Shown: piece after piece, positions 1 to 9,565 of the stretch
Position numbering within the stretch: the stretch's first letter is position 1
Layout: the number at the start of each line of letters is the position of its first letter
From: Thermoanaerobaculia bacterium
GTDB taxonomy: Bacteria > Acidobacteriota > Thermoanaerobaculia > Multivoradales > Multivoraceae
Direction of reading: 5' to 3'
Assembly (NCBI GenBank): GCA_022826745.1
Contig: JAJDUI010000008.1
Coordinates: 186,001 to 250,000, forward strand
Length of the DNA stretch: 64,000 nucleotides
The notes under the pieces: generated by a model
Databases searched by the model: none
Seen by the model: the letters and a program-made list of their open reading frames with translations, nothing else
What the model was told of the DNA's origin: nothing
Made by a program: the position numbers and the translations under genes

Positions 1-120
1 CCGATCTCGACCTGGGTGCTGCTCGCGGTGTCGGTCGGCGCCGGGCCTGCGCTGGTCCTGTTGCGGTGGTGGTCTGAGGGACGGGGCCGTCGCGGGTTCG
101 CGCGAAGCGGTGCGGCGTGA
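1..120 (+). CDS. C-terminal fragment of a membrane protein (cut by window edge)
   Basis: The frame is open from the first base and ends at TGA 118-120, giving about 39 residues. They begin with a hydrophobic stretch (PISTWVLLAVSVGAGPALVL) and end in a basic Arg/Gly-rich tail. One closing transmembrane helix plus a cytoplasmic tail fits the end of a transporter. The stop overlaps the GTG start of the next gene (GTGA), so the two are probably one operon and possibly related transporters. The family cannot be decided from this much sequence. Confidence 0.55.
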   Translation, partial: PISTWVLLAVSVGAGPALVLLRWWSEGRGRRGFARSGAA

Positions 121-1595
121 CGGCTAGCGCGCTCGTCCTCGTCCCCCTCGGGCTCTACATGCTGGTCCTGATCGGGCTCGGCCTGTGGGGTCGGCGCGAG
201 GGAGGGACCCTCGAGGGCTACTACGTGGCCGGCAAGAAGCTGCCCTCCTGGGTCATCGCCTTCAGTTCGAACGCCACCGGCGAGAGCGGCTGGCTGCTGC
301 TCGGCCTGACCGGGATGGGCTACGCGGTCGGCTTCCACGCGCTCTGGGTCGTGTTCGGCGAAGTGATGGGCGTTGCGATCGCCTGGACGCTCGTTTCGCG
401 GCCGTTCAAGGAGTACACCGACCGCTACCGGGCGATCACCGTTCCCGACTACCTGGAGGAACGGTTCCGGGATCGCCGGCAACTCCTGCGGAAGCTGAGC
501 ATCGCGATCATCCTGTCGATGGTCGCGGTCTACTGCTGCGCCCAACTGGTGGCGACGGGCAAGGCCTTCTCGTCCTTCCTGGGGTTCAGCTACGTCCACG
601 GCGTGTTCCTGGGCGCGGGCGTGACGATCGTCTACACGGCGGTCGGCGGCTTCAAGGCCGTGGCCTACTCGGATCTGGTGCAGGGACTGCTCATGGTGGG
701 CGGGCTCGTCATGCTGCCGATCGTCGGCATCGCGGCCGCCGGCGGCTGGAACGAGGTGATCGGCGCGCTCCAGGCGGCCGATCCCAACCTGTTGCGCGCC
801 ATGGGCAGCCACGGCGCGACCTGGGCCGGTGTGCTTTCCGCGGCGAGCTTCGCTGGCATCGGCCTGGCCTTTCTGGGCGTTCCGCAGCTCCTGACCCGGT
901 TCATGTCCGCGGCCTCGGGGCGCGAACTCGTGCGGGGCGGCCGGGTCGCGGTCGTGTGCATGGTGCTGTTCGACGTCGGCGCGGTGTTCACCGGGATCGC
1001 CGGGCGGGCGCTGTTCCCGCTGCTGGACGATCCGGAAACCGTGATGCCGACAATGAGCGCGGAGCTGTTCCCGGCCCTCTTCACCGGCATCTTCCTGGTC
1101 ATCGTCCTGGGCGCGATCATGTCGACCGTCGACTCGCTGCTGATCCTCGCCTCGTCGGCCGTCGTCAGGGACATCGGACAGAAGATCCGGGGCGCCGCCC
1201 GCGGAGGCGGCCGCCTGTCCCGCTACGGCCGCATCGCCACCGCAGTGGTGGGCGCCGTGGCGATCCCCTTCGCGCTTTACGAGCCGCCGCTGCTGTTCTG
1301 GTTCATGCTGTTTGCCTGGTCGGGGCTCGGAGGCGCTTTCGTACCGGTCGTCCTCTGCTCTCTCTTCTGGAAGCGGACGACGTTGCCGGGCGCGCTGGCG
1401 GGGATGGCGGCAGGATTCGCGGTAACGGTGGCCTGGGTCGTGTTCTTCAAGGCTTCCTACTACGACCTGTACGAGCTGATCCCCGGGCTCATTGCCGGGA
1501 CGGCGACGACGGTGGTCGTCAGTCTGTGGACGAGTCCGCCCGAAGGTGCGGCGGCGGAGTTCGATGACGTTCACGCCACGGTGAGAGGGTCGTAG
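117..1595 (+). CDS. Sodium:solute symporter (SSS family, PutP-like)
   Basis: This is a 492-residue polytopic inner-membrane protein, the usual SSS length, with about 12-13 hydrophobic helices. The family signature is visible around residues 180-200 as VGGFKAVAYSDLVQGLLM, which resembles the GGF-AV-W-D-VQ segment of the proline carrier PutP. A second conserved stretch, MSTVDSLLILASSAVVRDI (about residues 340-358), matches the Na+-site helix region of the family. It should import a small organic solute with Na+. Substrate cannot be read from sequence, and proline is only the nearest textbook match. The GTG start overlaps the stop of the preceding membrane protein by 4 bp, implying translational coupling. 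Family assignment is firm. Confidence 0.88.
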   Translation: MTASALVLVPLGLYMLVLIGLGLWGRREGGTLEGYYVAGKKLPSWVIAFSSNATGESGWLLLGLTGMGYAVGFHALWVVFGEVMGVAIAWTLVSRPFKEYTDRYRAITVPDYLEERFRDRRQLLRKLSIAIILSMVAVYCCAQLVATGKAFSSFLGFSYVHGVFLGAGVTIVYTAVGGFKAVAYSDLVQGLLMVGGLVMLPIVGIAAAGGWNEVIGALQAADPNLLRAMGSHGATWAGVLSAASFAGIGLAFLGVPQLLTRFMSAASGRELVRGGRVAVVCMVLFDVGAVFTGIAGRALFPLLDDPETVMPTMSAELFPALFTGIFLVIVLGAIMSTVDSLLILASSAVVRDIGQKIRGAARGGGRLSRYGRIATAVVGAVAIPFALYEPPLLFWFMLFAWSGLGGAFVPVVLCSLFWKRTTLPGALAGMAAGFAVTVAWVVFFKASYYDLYELIPGLIAGTATTVVVSLWTSPPEGAAAEFDDVHATVRGS

Positions 1596-1619
1596 GGGGA
1601 GGCACCGGGGACTGACGGT

Positions 1620-1652
1620 CCACTGGGTGCGGCGGCCGCAAGGCCGGCTCCG
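1620..1652 (+). repeat. Degenerate copy of the dispersed hairpin repeat (copy 1)
   Basis: It contains ACTGGGTGCG followed by a short hairpin (CGGCC, GCAA loop, GGCCG, 1633-1646) and GGCTCC. The head and the hairpin-plus-GGC-CC tail match the better copies at 24.7, 34.6, 39.7 and 50.2 kb, but the GTCTTCTGAC core is missing. It lies in the gap between the symporter and the M14 peptidase. Confidence 0.45.
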
Positions 1653-1699
1653 TTCCGCTGGCCCGTTTCGTTCGCGGCTGCGGCGGCTACACTGCCGCG

Positions 1700-4357
1700 A
1701 TGCGCCTCCGACTGCTCTTCGTTCTTCTCATCTTCGGCGGCGCGCCCGCGGCCGCCGAAGAGCTCTCCTACTACCTGCCGGACGCCGGCGACCCGGCAGC
1801 CTACGACCCGGACGTGCCCCGGCCGTCAACGGTGCTCGGCTACGAGGTGGGCGAGTGGCACGTCCGGCCCGATCAGCTCAATGCCTACATGCGGGCCGTG
1901 GCCGCGTCCTCGCCGCGGGTGGCCATTTCGGTGCAGGGGCACAGCCACGAACAGCGTCCCCAGCCCCTGCTGACGATCACGTCGCCGCGCAACCATGCCC
2001 GGCTCGACGAGATCCACGAACAGCGACGCGGCCTCGTTGATCCCCGGGAACCCCTGGCGGAACTCGACGGCCTGCCGGTCGTCATCTGGCTCGGCTACAG
2101 CATCCACGGCAACGAGCCGAGCGGCGCGAACGCCTCGATGCTCGTCGCCTACCACCTGGCCGCGTCGCTCTCCGACGTGGTCGCCGAGCAATTGGAGCAG
2201 GCCGTCATCCTGCTCGATCCGAGTCTGAATCCGGACGGGATCGGCCGCTTCGCCCACTGGGCGAACACGAACCGGGGCATGGTGCTGACTGCCGATCCCG
2301 CGCACCGGGAACACCGCGAGCCGTGGCCGGGCGGCCGCACGAACCACTACTGGTTCGACCTGAACCGGGACTGGCTGCTGCTGCAGCACCCCGAGTCGCG
2401 GAACCGGATGGCGACCTGGAAAGCCTGGCAGCCGAATCTGGTCGGCGACTTCCATGAGATGGGTTCCGACGCCACGTTCTTCTTTCAACCGGGCGTCCCG
2501 AGCCGGCGCAATCCGCTGATTCCCGAGCGCAACGTGGAGCTGACGGAAGCGATCGCGGCCCATCACGCCGCCGTGTTCGACGGCGCGGGCCGGCTCTACT
2601 ACAGCCGGGAGGGTTTCGACGACTTCTACCTCGGCAAGGGCTCCACCTACCCGGACGCTCACGGCGCGGTCGGTTTCCTGTTCGAGCAGGCGAGGGCGGC
2701 GGGGCACCGGCTCGAGACAGCGAACGGCGAACTGGCGTTCGTGTACGGGATCAAGAACCAGTTGCTGGCCTCGCTGTCGATGGTCGAAGGCGGCGTGGCG
2801 AAGCGCCTGGAACTCCTGGAGCACCAGCGGGACTTCTTCCGCGGCGCTCTGGCCGCGGCGGAGGCGTCCGGTCCCGCCGCCTGGGTGTTCCACGTGGACG
2901 GCGACCGCGGCCGGGCTCACCGGATGCTCGACCTGCTGCTGCGGCACGAGATCGAGGTCTACGGGACGACCGGGGAGATCGCGGTCTCCGGCCGCGTCTA
3001 CCCGCCTGGCAGGTCGTGGCTGGTGCCGCTGGCGCAACCGCAGTCGACGCTGGTGCGCTCCCTCTTCGAGAAGGTGACAGAGTTCAACGACAAGGTGTTC
3101 TACGACGTTTCGGCGTGGACCCTGCCGCTCGCCTTCGGCGCCGAGTACGACCTCCTGGAGGGCGCCGCCTACCGGCCCGAGCTGCTCGGGACGGCGGTCA
3201 CCGACGCCACGATCGAGCCGGGCGCGTTCGGCGTACCTCCGAGAGGTACGTCGACCTACGCCTACGCCTTCTCCTGGGACGGCTACTTCTCGGCCCGTAC
3301 CCTCAACCGTCTCCAGCGGGCGGGAGTGCGTGCCCGGGCCGCGACGGCTTCGTTCGTCGCCGAGACGCCCGACGGCCCTCAGGCTTTCCGACCGGGAGCG
3401 ATCGTCGTACCGGTCGGCCGGGACGGCGAGCCGGGCGCCAATGCCCGGGTCGCGCTGGAGGCGCTGTTCGCGGAGGCGGCGGCGGCGGACGGCGTCGACG
3501 TCCATCGCCTGATCAGCGGTCAGGCCGCGGCAGGGATCGACATCGGCAGTCCGAGTCTGCGGCCCCTGGTAGCGCCGCGTCCCCTGCTCGTGACCGGGCG
3601 GGGCGTTCCCGCGTACCGGGCCGGCGAAGCCTGGCACGTGCTCGACGAACGCTTCGGCGTAGAGGCCTCCCTCGTCGATCTCGGAGCGCTCGGCAGCGTG
3701 GATCTCGACCGCTACACCCATGTCGTGCTGACCCTGGGCGGCTTCGGCGGCGGGGCGCCGCGGGAAGACGTCCGGGACCGTCTCCGGAGCTGGGTGCGGA
3801 GCGGCGGCGCGGTCGTGGCCATCGGCGCGGCCAGCCGCTGGGCAGGCGCCGAACTCCTGGGCCGCGAGGCGGAAGCCGAGGATGCGGCTGGCGACGGCGG
3901 CGACGCGGGTCCTTCTGAAGACGCGGATGCCCCCGGGACAGCGGAGCGCCATCGCTACGCCGATTACCGCGACCAGCGAGCCGAGCAACTCATGGCCGGC
4001 ACGATCGTCGGCGCCGAACTCGATCTGACGCATCCGCTGGCCTACGGCTACAAGCGGTCGGCCCTCGCCGTGATCCGCACCGGCGAGTGGATCCTGCCGC
4101 CCAGCTCCGATCCCTTCGAGAACGTCGCCCTGTACCAGGACCCGCCGCGCCTCTCCGGCTGGATTTCGCCGGAGAACCAGCGTCGGCTGGCCGGGAAGCC
4201 CGCCGTCATGGCCAGCCGCATGGGCCGCGGCGTCGTGATTCAGCTTCTCGACAACCCGAACTTCCGGGCCTACTTCTACGGTTCCAACCGGCTGTTCCTG
4301 AACTCGATCTTCCTCTCCGGCCTGATCGACTCGACTTCGGCGCCGGATACCTGGTAG
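1700..4357 (+). CDS. Exported M14-family zinc metallopeptidase
   Basis: This 885-residue protein starts with a Sec signal peptide (about residues 1-20, cleavage near APAAAEE). The M14 zinc ligands are visible: His136 and Glu139 in the HGNE motif, and His252 in GDFHEMG. The C-terminal half (about 620-740) looks like a class I amidotransferase-type alpha/beta fold (VVLTLGGFGGG, GGAVVAIGA), followed by a low-complexity acidic linker and a final domain. This layout is typical of the long M14 proteins of Acidobacteria and Bacteroidetes rather than of short carboxypeptidases. It probably cleaves peptides in the periplasm or outside the cell. The box TACACT lies 6 nt before the ATG and no ribosome site is visible, which suggests leaderless translation. 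The family is sure and the substrate unknown. Confidence 0.88.
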   Translation: MRLRLLFVLLIFGGAPAAAEELSYYLPDAGDPAAYDPDVPRPSTVLGYEVGEWHVRPDQLNAYMRAVAASSPRVAISVQGHSHEQRPQPLLTITSPRNHARLDEIHEQRRGLVDPREPLAELDGLPVVIWLGYSIHGNEPSGANASMLVAYHLAASLSDVVAEQLEQAVILLDPSLNPDGIGRFAHWANTNRGMVLTADPAHREHREPWPGGRTNHYWFDLNRDWLLLQHPESRNRMATWKAWQPNLVGDFHEMGSDATFFFQPGVPSRRNPLIPERNVELTEAIAAHHAAVFDGAGRLYYSREGFDDFYLGKGSTYPDAHGAVGFLFEQARAAGHRLETANGELAFVYGIKNQLLASLSMVEGGVAKRLELLEHQRDFFRGALAAAEASGPAAWVFHVDGDRGRAHRMLDLLLRHEIEVYGTTGEIAVSGRVYPPGRSWLVPLAQPQSTLVRSLFEKVTEFNDKVFYDVSAWTLPLAFGAEYDLLEGAAYRPELLGTAVTDATIEPGAFGVPPRGTSTYAYAFSWDGYFSARTLNRLQRAGVRARAATASFVAETPDGPQAFRPGAIVVPVGRDGEPGANARVALEALFAEAAAADGVDVHRLISGQAAAGIDIGSPSLRPLVAPRPLLVTGRGVPAYRAGEAWHVLDERFGVEASLVDLGALGSVDLDRYTHVVLTLGGFGGGAPREDVRDRLRSWVRSGGAVVAIGAASRWAGAELLGREAEAEDAAGDGGDAGPSEDADAPGTAERHRYADYRDQRAEQLMAGTIVGAELDLTHPLAYGYKRSALAVIRTGEWILPPSSDPFENVALYQDPPRLSGWISPENQRRLAGKPAVMASRMGRGVVIQLLDNPNFRAYFYGSNRLFLNSIFLSGLIDSTSAPDTW

Positions 4358-4472
4358 GCCGGCAGTCCGAGGTCAGTTCGCGACCTGGCCAGGAATCTTG
4401 CGCTCCCTTGCGGGGTTGTGCTGAGATCCTGCGTCGAAAACCGGTGTCCATTGTTCACGGAGAACGTCGAGA

Positions 4473-5498
4473 GTGACCGAAACCGACCATCCCGACTCCG
4501 TCCCGCCCGCTGTAGCGGCGGAGACCGAGGCCGCAGCGCCCGAGGCCCCACCTCCCGAGGCCGAGGCGCCTGGCGAGGTCCTGATCTCCGTCGCCGACCT
4601 GACCAAGCACTATGGTGCCATCCGCGCCGTCGACGGCATCACCTTCCAGGTGCGCCGCGGCGACGTGCTCGGCTTCCTGGGGCCGAACGGCGCCGGCAAG
4701 ACGACGGCGATGAAGATGATCACCGGTTTCCTGGAGCCGGACCGGGGTTCGATCGCGGTCGCCGGCATCGATGTCGCCGCTGACCGCCTGGCCGTCAGCC
4801 GGCGGATCGGCTACCTGCCGGAGGACGCTCCCGCCTACGGGGAGATGACCGTGGAGGCTTTCCTGCGGTTCATCGCCGAGGCGCGGGAGCTGGAGGCGGC
4901 GGACGAGGCGATCGACAGGGTGCTCGAGACGGCCCACCTGCGGAGCGTGCGCGGCCAGACCATCGAGACCCTGTCCAAGGGCTACAAGCGCCGCGTCGGT
5001 CTGGCGCAGGCGCTGATCCACGATCCGGACGTGCTGATCCTCGACGAACCGACGGATGGCCTCGACCCGAACCAGAAGGCGGTCGTCCAGGACCTGATCT
5101 CCAGCCTTTCCGCGAATCGCTGCATCGTCCTCTCGACCCACATCCTCGACGAGGCCGAGCGGGTGTGCAACCGCGCGGTCATCCTCTCGGAAGGGCGAAT
5201 CCTGGTCGATTCGACGCCGGACGCCCTGGTGGCCCAGGCGCCGGGCCACAACGCCGTCCGCTTCCGGGTTACCGAGGGCGACGCCGCCGACGTGGCGGCG
5301 ACCCTGTCCGCCGCCGACTGGTGCGCCGGCGCCCGCGTGTTGCCGGGCGGCGAGGTCGAGGCGGAGCCCATGGACGGCCAGAACCGCCTGAACGACGTGC
5401 TGGCGGCGGTCGGCGAGCACCGGGTCGCCGATGTCAGGGTGCGGGAAGGTCGGCTCGACGAGCTCTTCCGCGACGTGACCAGGGGAGTGGCGGCATGA
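4473..5498 (+). CDS. ABC transporter ATPase, GldA-like
   Basis: A 341-residue ATPase. Walker A is at residues 70-77 (GPNGAGKT), the signature is LSKGY at 167-171 and Walker B ends in DE at 191-192. It has an unusual 34-residue Pro/Ala/Glu-rich N-terminal extension before the ABC domain. The C-terminal 80 residues form the accessory region of this export-type family. It energises the permease encoded immediately downstream (4 bp overlap, ATGA). The following GldG-like and DUF4340 genes complete the four-gene set known as the Gld-type or auxiliary ABC export module. GTG start. The substrate is unknown; in Bacteroidetes the homologous set is linked to gliding, but it is widespread in non-gliders. 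Confidence 0.87.
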   Translation: MTETDHPDSVPPAVAAETEAAAPEAPPPEAEAPGEVLISVADLTKHYGAIRAVDGITFQVRRGDVLGFLGPNGAGKTTAMKMITGFLEPDRGSIAVAGIDVAADRLAVSRRIGYLPEDAPAYGEMTVEAFLRFIAEARELEAADEAIDRVLETAHLRSVRGQTIETLSKGYKRRVGLAQALIHDPDVLILDEPTDGLDPNQKAVVQDLISSLSANRCIVLSTHILDEAERVCNRAVILSEGRILVDSTPDALVAQAPGHNAVRFRVTEGDAADVAATLSAADWCAGARVLPGGEVEAEPMDGQNRLNDVLAAVGEHRVADVRVREGRLDELFRDVTRGVAA

Positions 5499-6256
5499 GC
5501 GGTCTCGCACGCCGGTTCACCGGCATGAGAGCGGTGCTGCGCCGGGAGTTCCACGGCTACTTCGCCTCGCCGCTGGGGTACATCTTCATCGTCATCTTCC
5601 TGATCGCCAGCGGCTATCTCATGGTGTCTCGCGACTTCGGCCGCTTCCTGGAGCTCCGCGAGGCGAACCTGGACGCGCTGTTCAGCTACCTTCCGTGGAT
5701 CTTCGTCGTACTGGTGCCGGCGGTGGCGATGCGACTCTGGGCGGAGGAGCGCCGGTCCGGCACGGTCGAGCTGCTGCTAACCCTGCCGATCACGCTCGAG
5801 GGTTCCTACGTCGGGAAGTTCCTGGCCGGCTGGGCCTTCCTTGCCGTCTCCGTGCTCCTGACGTGGCCGGCGGTGTTCCAGGTGGCCCGGCTCGGCGATC
5901 CGGACTGGGGCGCGATCTTCGCGAGCTACGTTGCGACGCTGCTGGCGGCGGCGGTGCTGCTGGCGATCGGCCTCCTGTTCTCGGCGCTGTCGAAGAACCA
6001 GGTGGTGGCGTTCATCCTGGCCGTGGCGGCGTCGGTCGGCTTCCTGCTGATCGGCGTGCCGCAGACCCAGGAGTTCGTGGGCAAGTGGTTCGGCGGGTAC
6101 GTCGAGCGGGTCGTCTCGTCGCTGAGCCTGCTCGATCACTTCGAGACGCTGACCCGGGGTCTGTTGCAGTTGAACTCGTTGCTGTTCTTCGTGTTGTTCA
6201 CCGTCGGCTGGCTGGTCTGCGGCATGTTGGTGCTCGGCCAGACGAAGACGAATTGA
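5495..6256 (+). CDS. ABC-2 type permease, GldF-like
   Basis: A 253-residue inner-membrane permease with about six helices. The ATG at 5495 is chosen because it makes an ATGA overlap with the ATPase gene and begins at the family's N-terminus (LRREFHGYFASPLGYIFIVIF). The same frame is open further upstream but only as a shadow of the ATPase gene. The conserved segment AMRLWAEERRSGTVELLLTLPIT, cut here into AMRLWAEERRSGT and VELLLTLPIT, is characteristic of ABC-2 permeases of this type. It forms the membrane pore for the upstream ATPase. A 22-bp gap separates it from the GldG-like gene. Confidence 0.87.
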   Translation: MSGLARRFTGMRAVLRREFHGYFASPLGYIFIVIFLIASGYLMVSRDFGRFLELREANLDALFSYLPWIFVVLVPAVAMRLWAEERRSGTVELLLTLPITLEGSYVGKFLAGWAFLAVSVLLTWPAVFQVARLGDPDWGAIFASYVATLLAAAVLLAIGLLFSALSKNQVVAFILAVAASVGFLLIGVPQTQEFVGKWFGGYVERVVSSLSLLDHFETLTRGLLQLNSLLFFVLFTVGWLVCGMLVLGQTKTN

Positions 6257-6278
6257 GGCCGGATGGGGAATTGGGCAG

Positions 6279-8369
6279 ATGACTGACGAACCGAGAACGA
6301 AGCAGAGCCGCGTGCTGACCCTGGCACTGATCGGCCTGATGACCGTGCTCTCGATCCACGTCGCGAACGAGTGGTTCGAGGGCCTCCGCGTCGACCTGAC
6401 CGGCGACGACCTCTACTCCCTGACCGACGGATCCCACGCCATCCTCGAGCGGATGCAGGAGGAGGGGGTCAAGCCGCTCGACATTCGTCTCTACTTCTCC
6501 GAGACGACGGGCAAGACGCTGCCGAAGTTCGTCAAGGACTTCATCGGATACGAGCGTTATCTCCGCAGCCTGCTCGGCGAGTACGAGAGGGCAGCGGCGG
6601 GGAAGATCCAGATCGAGTGGATCGACCCGATTCCGGACAGCGACGCCGCCGACCGCGCCGCCGAGGACGGCCTCGACGGCAAGCTGATCAACCAAAACGG
6701 CGACCTCTTCTACTTCGGGCTCGCCCTGGAGACCCAGACCGGCAGCAGGGAGACGATCGAGTTCCTGTGGCCCCAGGAGCAGGAGAACATCGAGTACGAG
6801 ATCTCGAAGAAGATCCACGGCCTGCTCTGGCCGACGCGCCAGCGGGTGGGGGTCCTTTCGAGCCTCGAGGTGTTCGGCGGCGCCCAGGATCCGATGATGG
6901 CCCAGATGCTGGCCGCCCAGGGACGGACGCCCGCGCAGAAGTGGATCCTCGTCCAGGTTCTGGAGGATCTCTACGAGGTCTCCCAGGTCGCGGCCGACGT
7001 GGACGAGATCTCGCCCGAGGACTACGACCTCCTGGTGGTGATCCACCCCAAGGCGCTGCCCGACAAGACCGTCTTCGCGATCGACCAGTGGGTGGCCGGG
7101 GGCGGCAACACCCTGGTCTTCCTCGATCCCTACGCGCTCGGCGACACGCCGCCGCAGAACCCGCAGCAGCCCTGGGCGGCGCTCCAGTACCAGCCGGCCT
7201 CGAACCTGGCGCCGTTGCTCGACGCCTGGGGCCTGGAGCTTCTGGACAACGAGTTCGCGGCCGACTTCGAACTGGCGGCCCGGCGGCCGATGAGCCAGTT
7301 CGGCGCGTCGGAGTCGGTGATCATCGATCTGGTCGTCGACTCCATCCAGCACGACGACGTGCTGGATGGGGAGAGCCCGATGCTGCGCGGTCTGTCCGAG
7401 CTGCGGTTCTTCCTGTCCGGAGTGCTGCGCGAGAGCGAGAGTCGCGAGGAGGCGGTCGCGGACGCCGGTGCCGCCGAAGAAGAGGACGAAGAGGGCGCTG
7501 CGGAGGTCGCCGAGCAGGCCGGCGACATCGAGCGCCGTCCCCTGATCTCGACGACTGCCGCCGGCAACACTCTGGAGGTGCTGCCCGGCTTCGGCGGCGG
7601 TGATGCCCTCGCCTACACCGACCTGAACGACGGGGCCAAGCTTCGCGACGCCTTCACGCCGGGCGAGGAGCCCCTGGTCCTCGCCTACGTGGTGCGCGGC
7701 AAGCTGCCGACCGCCTTCCCGGACGGCGTGGACTACCCCGACAAGGAGGCGGTGCGGCCGCCGAACCTGCCACCGGAGATCGAGGTGCCGCCGCCCGACG
7801 ACGTGGAGATCATCCACCGCGATCCGCTGCCGGAAGAGGAGCGGGGAGAGGCGGCGGTCGTCGTGTTCGCGGACGTCGACTTCGTACACGACCAGATCGC
7901 TTTCCTGCAGAACCCGTTCGGCATCGTCCAGGCCCAGAACGACAACCACAAGGTCGTCCTGAACAGCATCGACTACCTGCTGGGCTCCCAGGACCTGATG
8001 ACGGTCCGCGCGAAGAGCGGCATGAGCCGACCCTTCCTCCGGTTCGACGAGATCGAGGCTCAGGCGGAACTCGACACGCTCGACCGCGAACGTCAGATCC
8101 GCGAGGAGATCGAGAGTTTCCAGGAGGAGCTTCGGGAGAAGCAGGGCGAGATCACGCAACGGAACGCGGCCCTGTTCGAGCGGAAGCTGCAGGACGAGGT
8201 CGACGAGCTGAACGAGCGGATCCTGGAGGCGAACCGGGAACTGCGGGACATCCGCAAGGGCCGCCGCGAGGCTCTGGAGCGCGAAGAGTCGGCGGTGCGC
8301 TTCGCCGTCATCGGGTGGATGCCGATCGTCGTGCTGCTGGTCGGCCTCTACCGCGCCCGCCGCCGCTGA
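6279..8369 (+). CDS. GldG-family membrane-anchored component of the ABC module
   Basis: A 696-residue protein with one N-terminal helix (about 14-34), a large extracytoplasmic region and one C-terminal helix (about 672-690). The N-terminal part contains the RVDLTGDDLYSLTDGSH-type segment seen in ABC-type uncharacterised transport (GldG) proteins. The middle holds an acidic, Glu/Asp-rich insertion (about 390-420). The stretch from about 590 to 665 is strongly charged with heptad-like spacing and is probably a coiled coil. It probably works with the ATPase and permease in the same operon, by analogy to GldA/F/G. The exact role is unknown in the family. Confidence 0.82.
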   Translation: MTDEPRTKQSRVLTLALIGLMTVLSIHVANEWFEGLRVDLTGDDLYSLTDGSHAILERMQEEGVKPLDIRLYFSETTGKTLPKFVKDFIGYERYLRSLLGEYERAAAGKIQIEWIDPIPDSDAADRAAEDGLDGKLINQNGDLFYFGLALETQTGSRETIEFLWPQEQENIEYEISKKIHGLLWPTRQRVGVLSSLEVFGGAQDPMMAQMLAAQGRTPAQKWILVQVLEDLYEVSQVAADVDEISPEDYDLLVVIHPKALPDKTVFAIDQWVAGGGNTLVFLDPYALGDTPPQNPQQPWAALQYQPASNLAPLLDAWGLELLDNEFAADFELAARRPMSQFGASESVIIDLVVDSIQHDDVLDGESPMLRGLSELRFFLSGVLRESESREEAVADAGAAEEEDEEGAAEVAEQAGDIERRPLISTTAAGNTLEVLPGFGGGDALAYTDLNDGAKLRDAFTPGEEPLVLAYVVRGKLPTAFPDGVDYPDKEAVRPPNLPPEIEVPPPDDVEIIHRDPLPEEERGEAAVVVFADVDFVHDQIAFLQNPFGIVQAQNDNHKVVLNSIDYLLGSQDLMTVRAKSGMSRPFLRFDEIEAQAELDTLDRERQIREEIESFQEELREKQGEITQRNAALFERKLQDEVDELNERILEANRELRDIRKGRREALEREESAVRFAVIGWMPIVVLLVGLYRARRR

Positions 8370-8391
8370 GGATCGAGGGAGTCATACCGGC

Positions 8392-9453
8392 ATGAACCAG
8401 ATGAACCAGCGACTTGCGATCGCGGCGGCCGTGCTGCTCGCGCTTTCCGCCTTCAGCTACTGGAACAGCGTGTCGCGCGCGGAGCGCTTCGAGAGCGGGC
8501 AGAAGTTCCTGCCCAACCTGAACCCGGATGAGATCGCGCAGGTAGAGGTGATCCAGGGCGGTGAGCAGGTGACGCTGACCCGCGACGGCGACCGCTACGT
8601 CGTCGAGGAGGTCCACGACTACCAGGCCAGGAACGAGGGAGTGAACCGGCTGGTGCGCAACCTGCTCGACATCGAGCTGGCCAAGGAGGTCGGCTCCGGC
8701 GAGAGTCTGGCCGCGGAACTCGGGATCGAGCCGCCGGGTGAGGACACCGTCGAGGTGGCCCTGAGAAACGCGGCCGGCAGCGACATGGTGCGGCTGCGGG
8801 TCGGCGACCGGTTCGCCGACGGCAGCGGAAACTACGTGCGGCGCCTCGACGGCGAGGACAACCCGATCTACCTGACCGACGCCACCGTGCTGATCGACAG
8901 CACCGCCGACCAGTTCCTGCAGAAGGAGATCGTCGACGTCGCGTCAGGGGACGTGGTGCGCATCGAGGGTCCCGACTTCACGTTCAGCAAGGACGGCGAA
9001 GAGGGCGCGGACCTCGCGCTCGAGCGGGTGCCGTCCGGACGGCGCGAGAAGACGAGCGAGGTCGGCCGCGTCAAGAACTTCCTGTCCCGGCTGCGGTTCT
9101 CCGAGGCCCACCTCGCCGACGACGAGGAAGTCGCCGCTCTCACCTTCGACGGCGAGTTCCGGTACGAGCTGGAAGACGGTTCCGGCTACGTCGTCGCGGT
9201 CGCCGCGCGCGAGGACGACCGCTACATCAGGATCGGCGGCTACCACACGGTGCAGCAGGTGGAGATCGAGCGCGACACGCCCGAGGAGGAACTCCAGGAG
9301 AAAGCGGACATCCTGAACCGGGCGGAGGAGATGCAGGAGTTCAATGACTACCACGGATCCTGGGTCTACAAGCTGGACAGCTTCACCGGCGAGAAGCTCG
9401 ACCTGCGCCGCGCCGACCTGATCGAGGACATCGAAGGCGACGAGGAGAGCTGA
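8392..9453 (+). CDS. DUF4340 domain protein
   Basis: A 353-residue protein with a single N-terminal membrane segment (about residues 7-24) followed by a soluble, beta-rich, acidic domain. Repeated short units such as VEVIQGGEQVTLTRDGDRY and VRIEGPDFTFSKDG are the hallmark of DUF4340. DUF4340 genes regularly close GldA/F/G-type ABC operons, and here the gene follows by 22 bp. Two ATGs nine bases apart (8392 and 8401) are both possible starts. It is probably a periplasm-facing accessory subunit. No biochemical role is known to me. Confidence 0.8.
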   Translation: MNQMNQRLAIAAAVLLALSAFSYWNSVSRAERFESGQKFLPNLNPDEIAQVEVIQGGEQVTLTRDGDRYVVEEVHDYQARNEGVNRLVRNLLDIELAKEVGSGESLAAELGIEPPGEDTVEVALRNAAGSDMVRLRVGDRFADGSGNYVRRLDGEDNPIYLTDATVLIDSTADQFLQKEIVDVASGDVVRIEGPDFTFSKDGEEGADLALERVPSGRREKTSEVGRVKNFLSRLRFSEAHLADDEEVAALTFDGEFRYELEDGSGYVVAVAAREDDRYIRIGGYHTVQQVEIERDTPEEELQEKADILNRAEEMQEFNDYHGSWVYKLDSFTGEKLDLRRADLIEDIEGDEES

Positions 9454-9565
9454 GCGCGCCGCTCGTAACGGGCGCTTCGTGCCCGGTCGCGTTTCGGGCT
9501 GCTATCTTCCGGCTCCGCACGTCGCGGCTGGTTGCGACGGTAGCGATCTCAAGGGAGCACTCTCG

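Noticed and set aside
1627..2040. Short Arg-rich frame ahead of and inside the M14 gene
   Set aside because: It is a shifted-frame shadow of the M14 peptidase and has no ribosome site or homology signal.
4473..9453. Reading the GldA/F/G-like module as evidence of gliding motility
   Set aside because: This module is common in non-gliding bacteria and no other gld genes are present.
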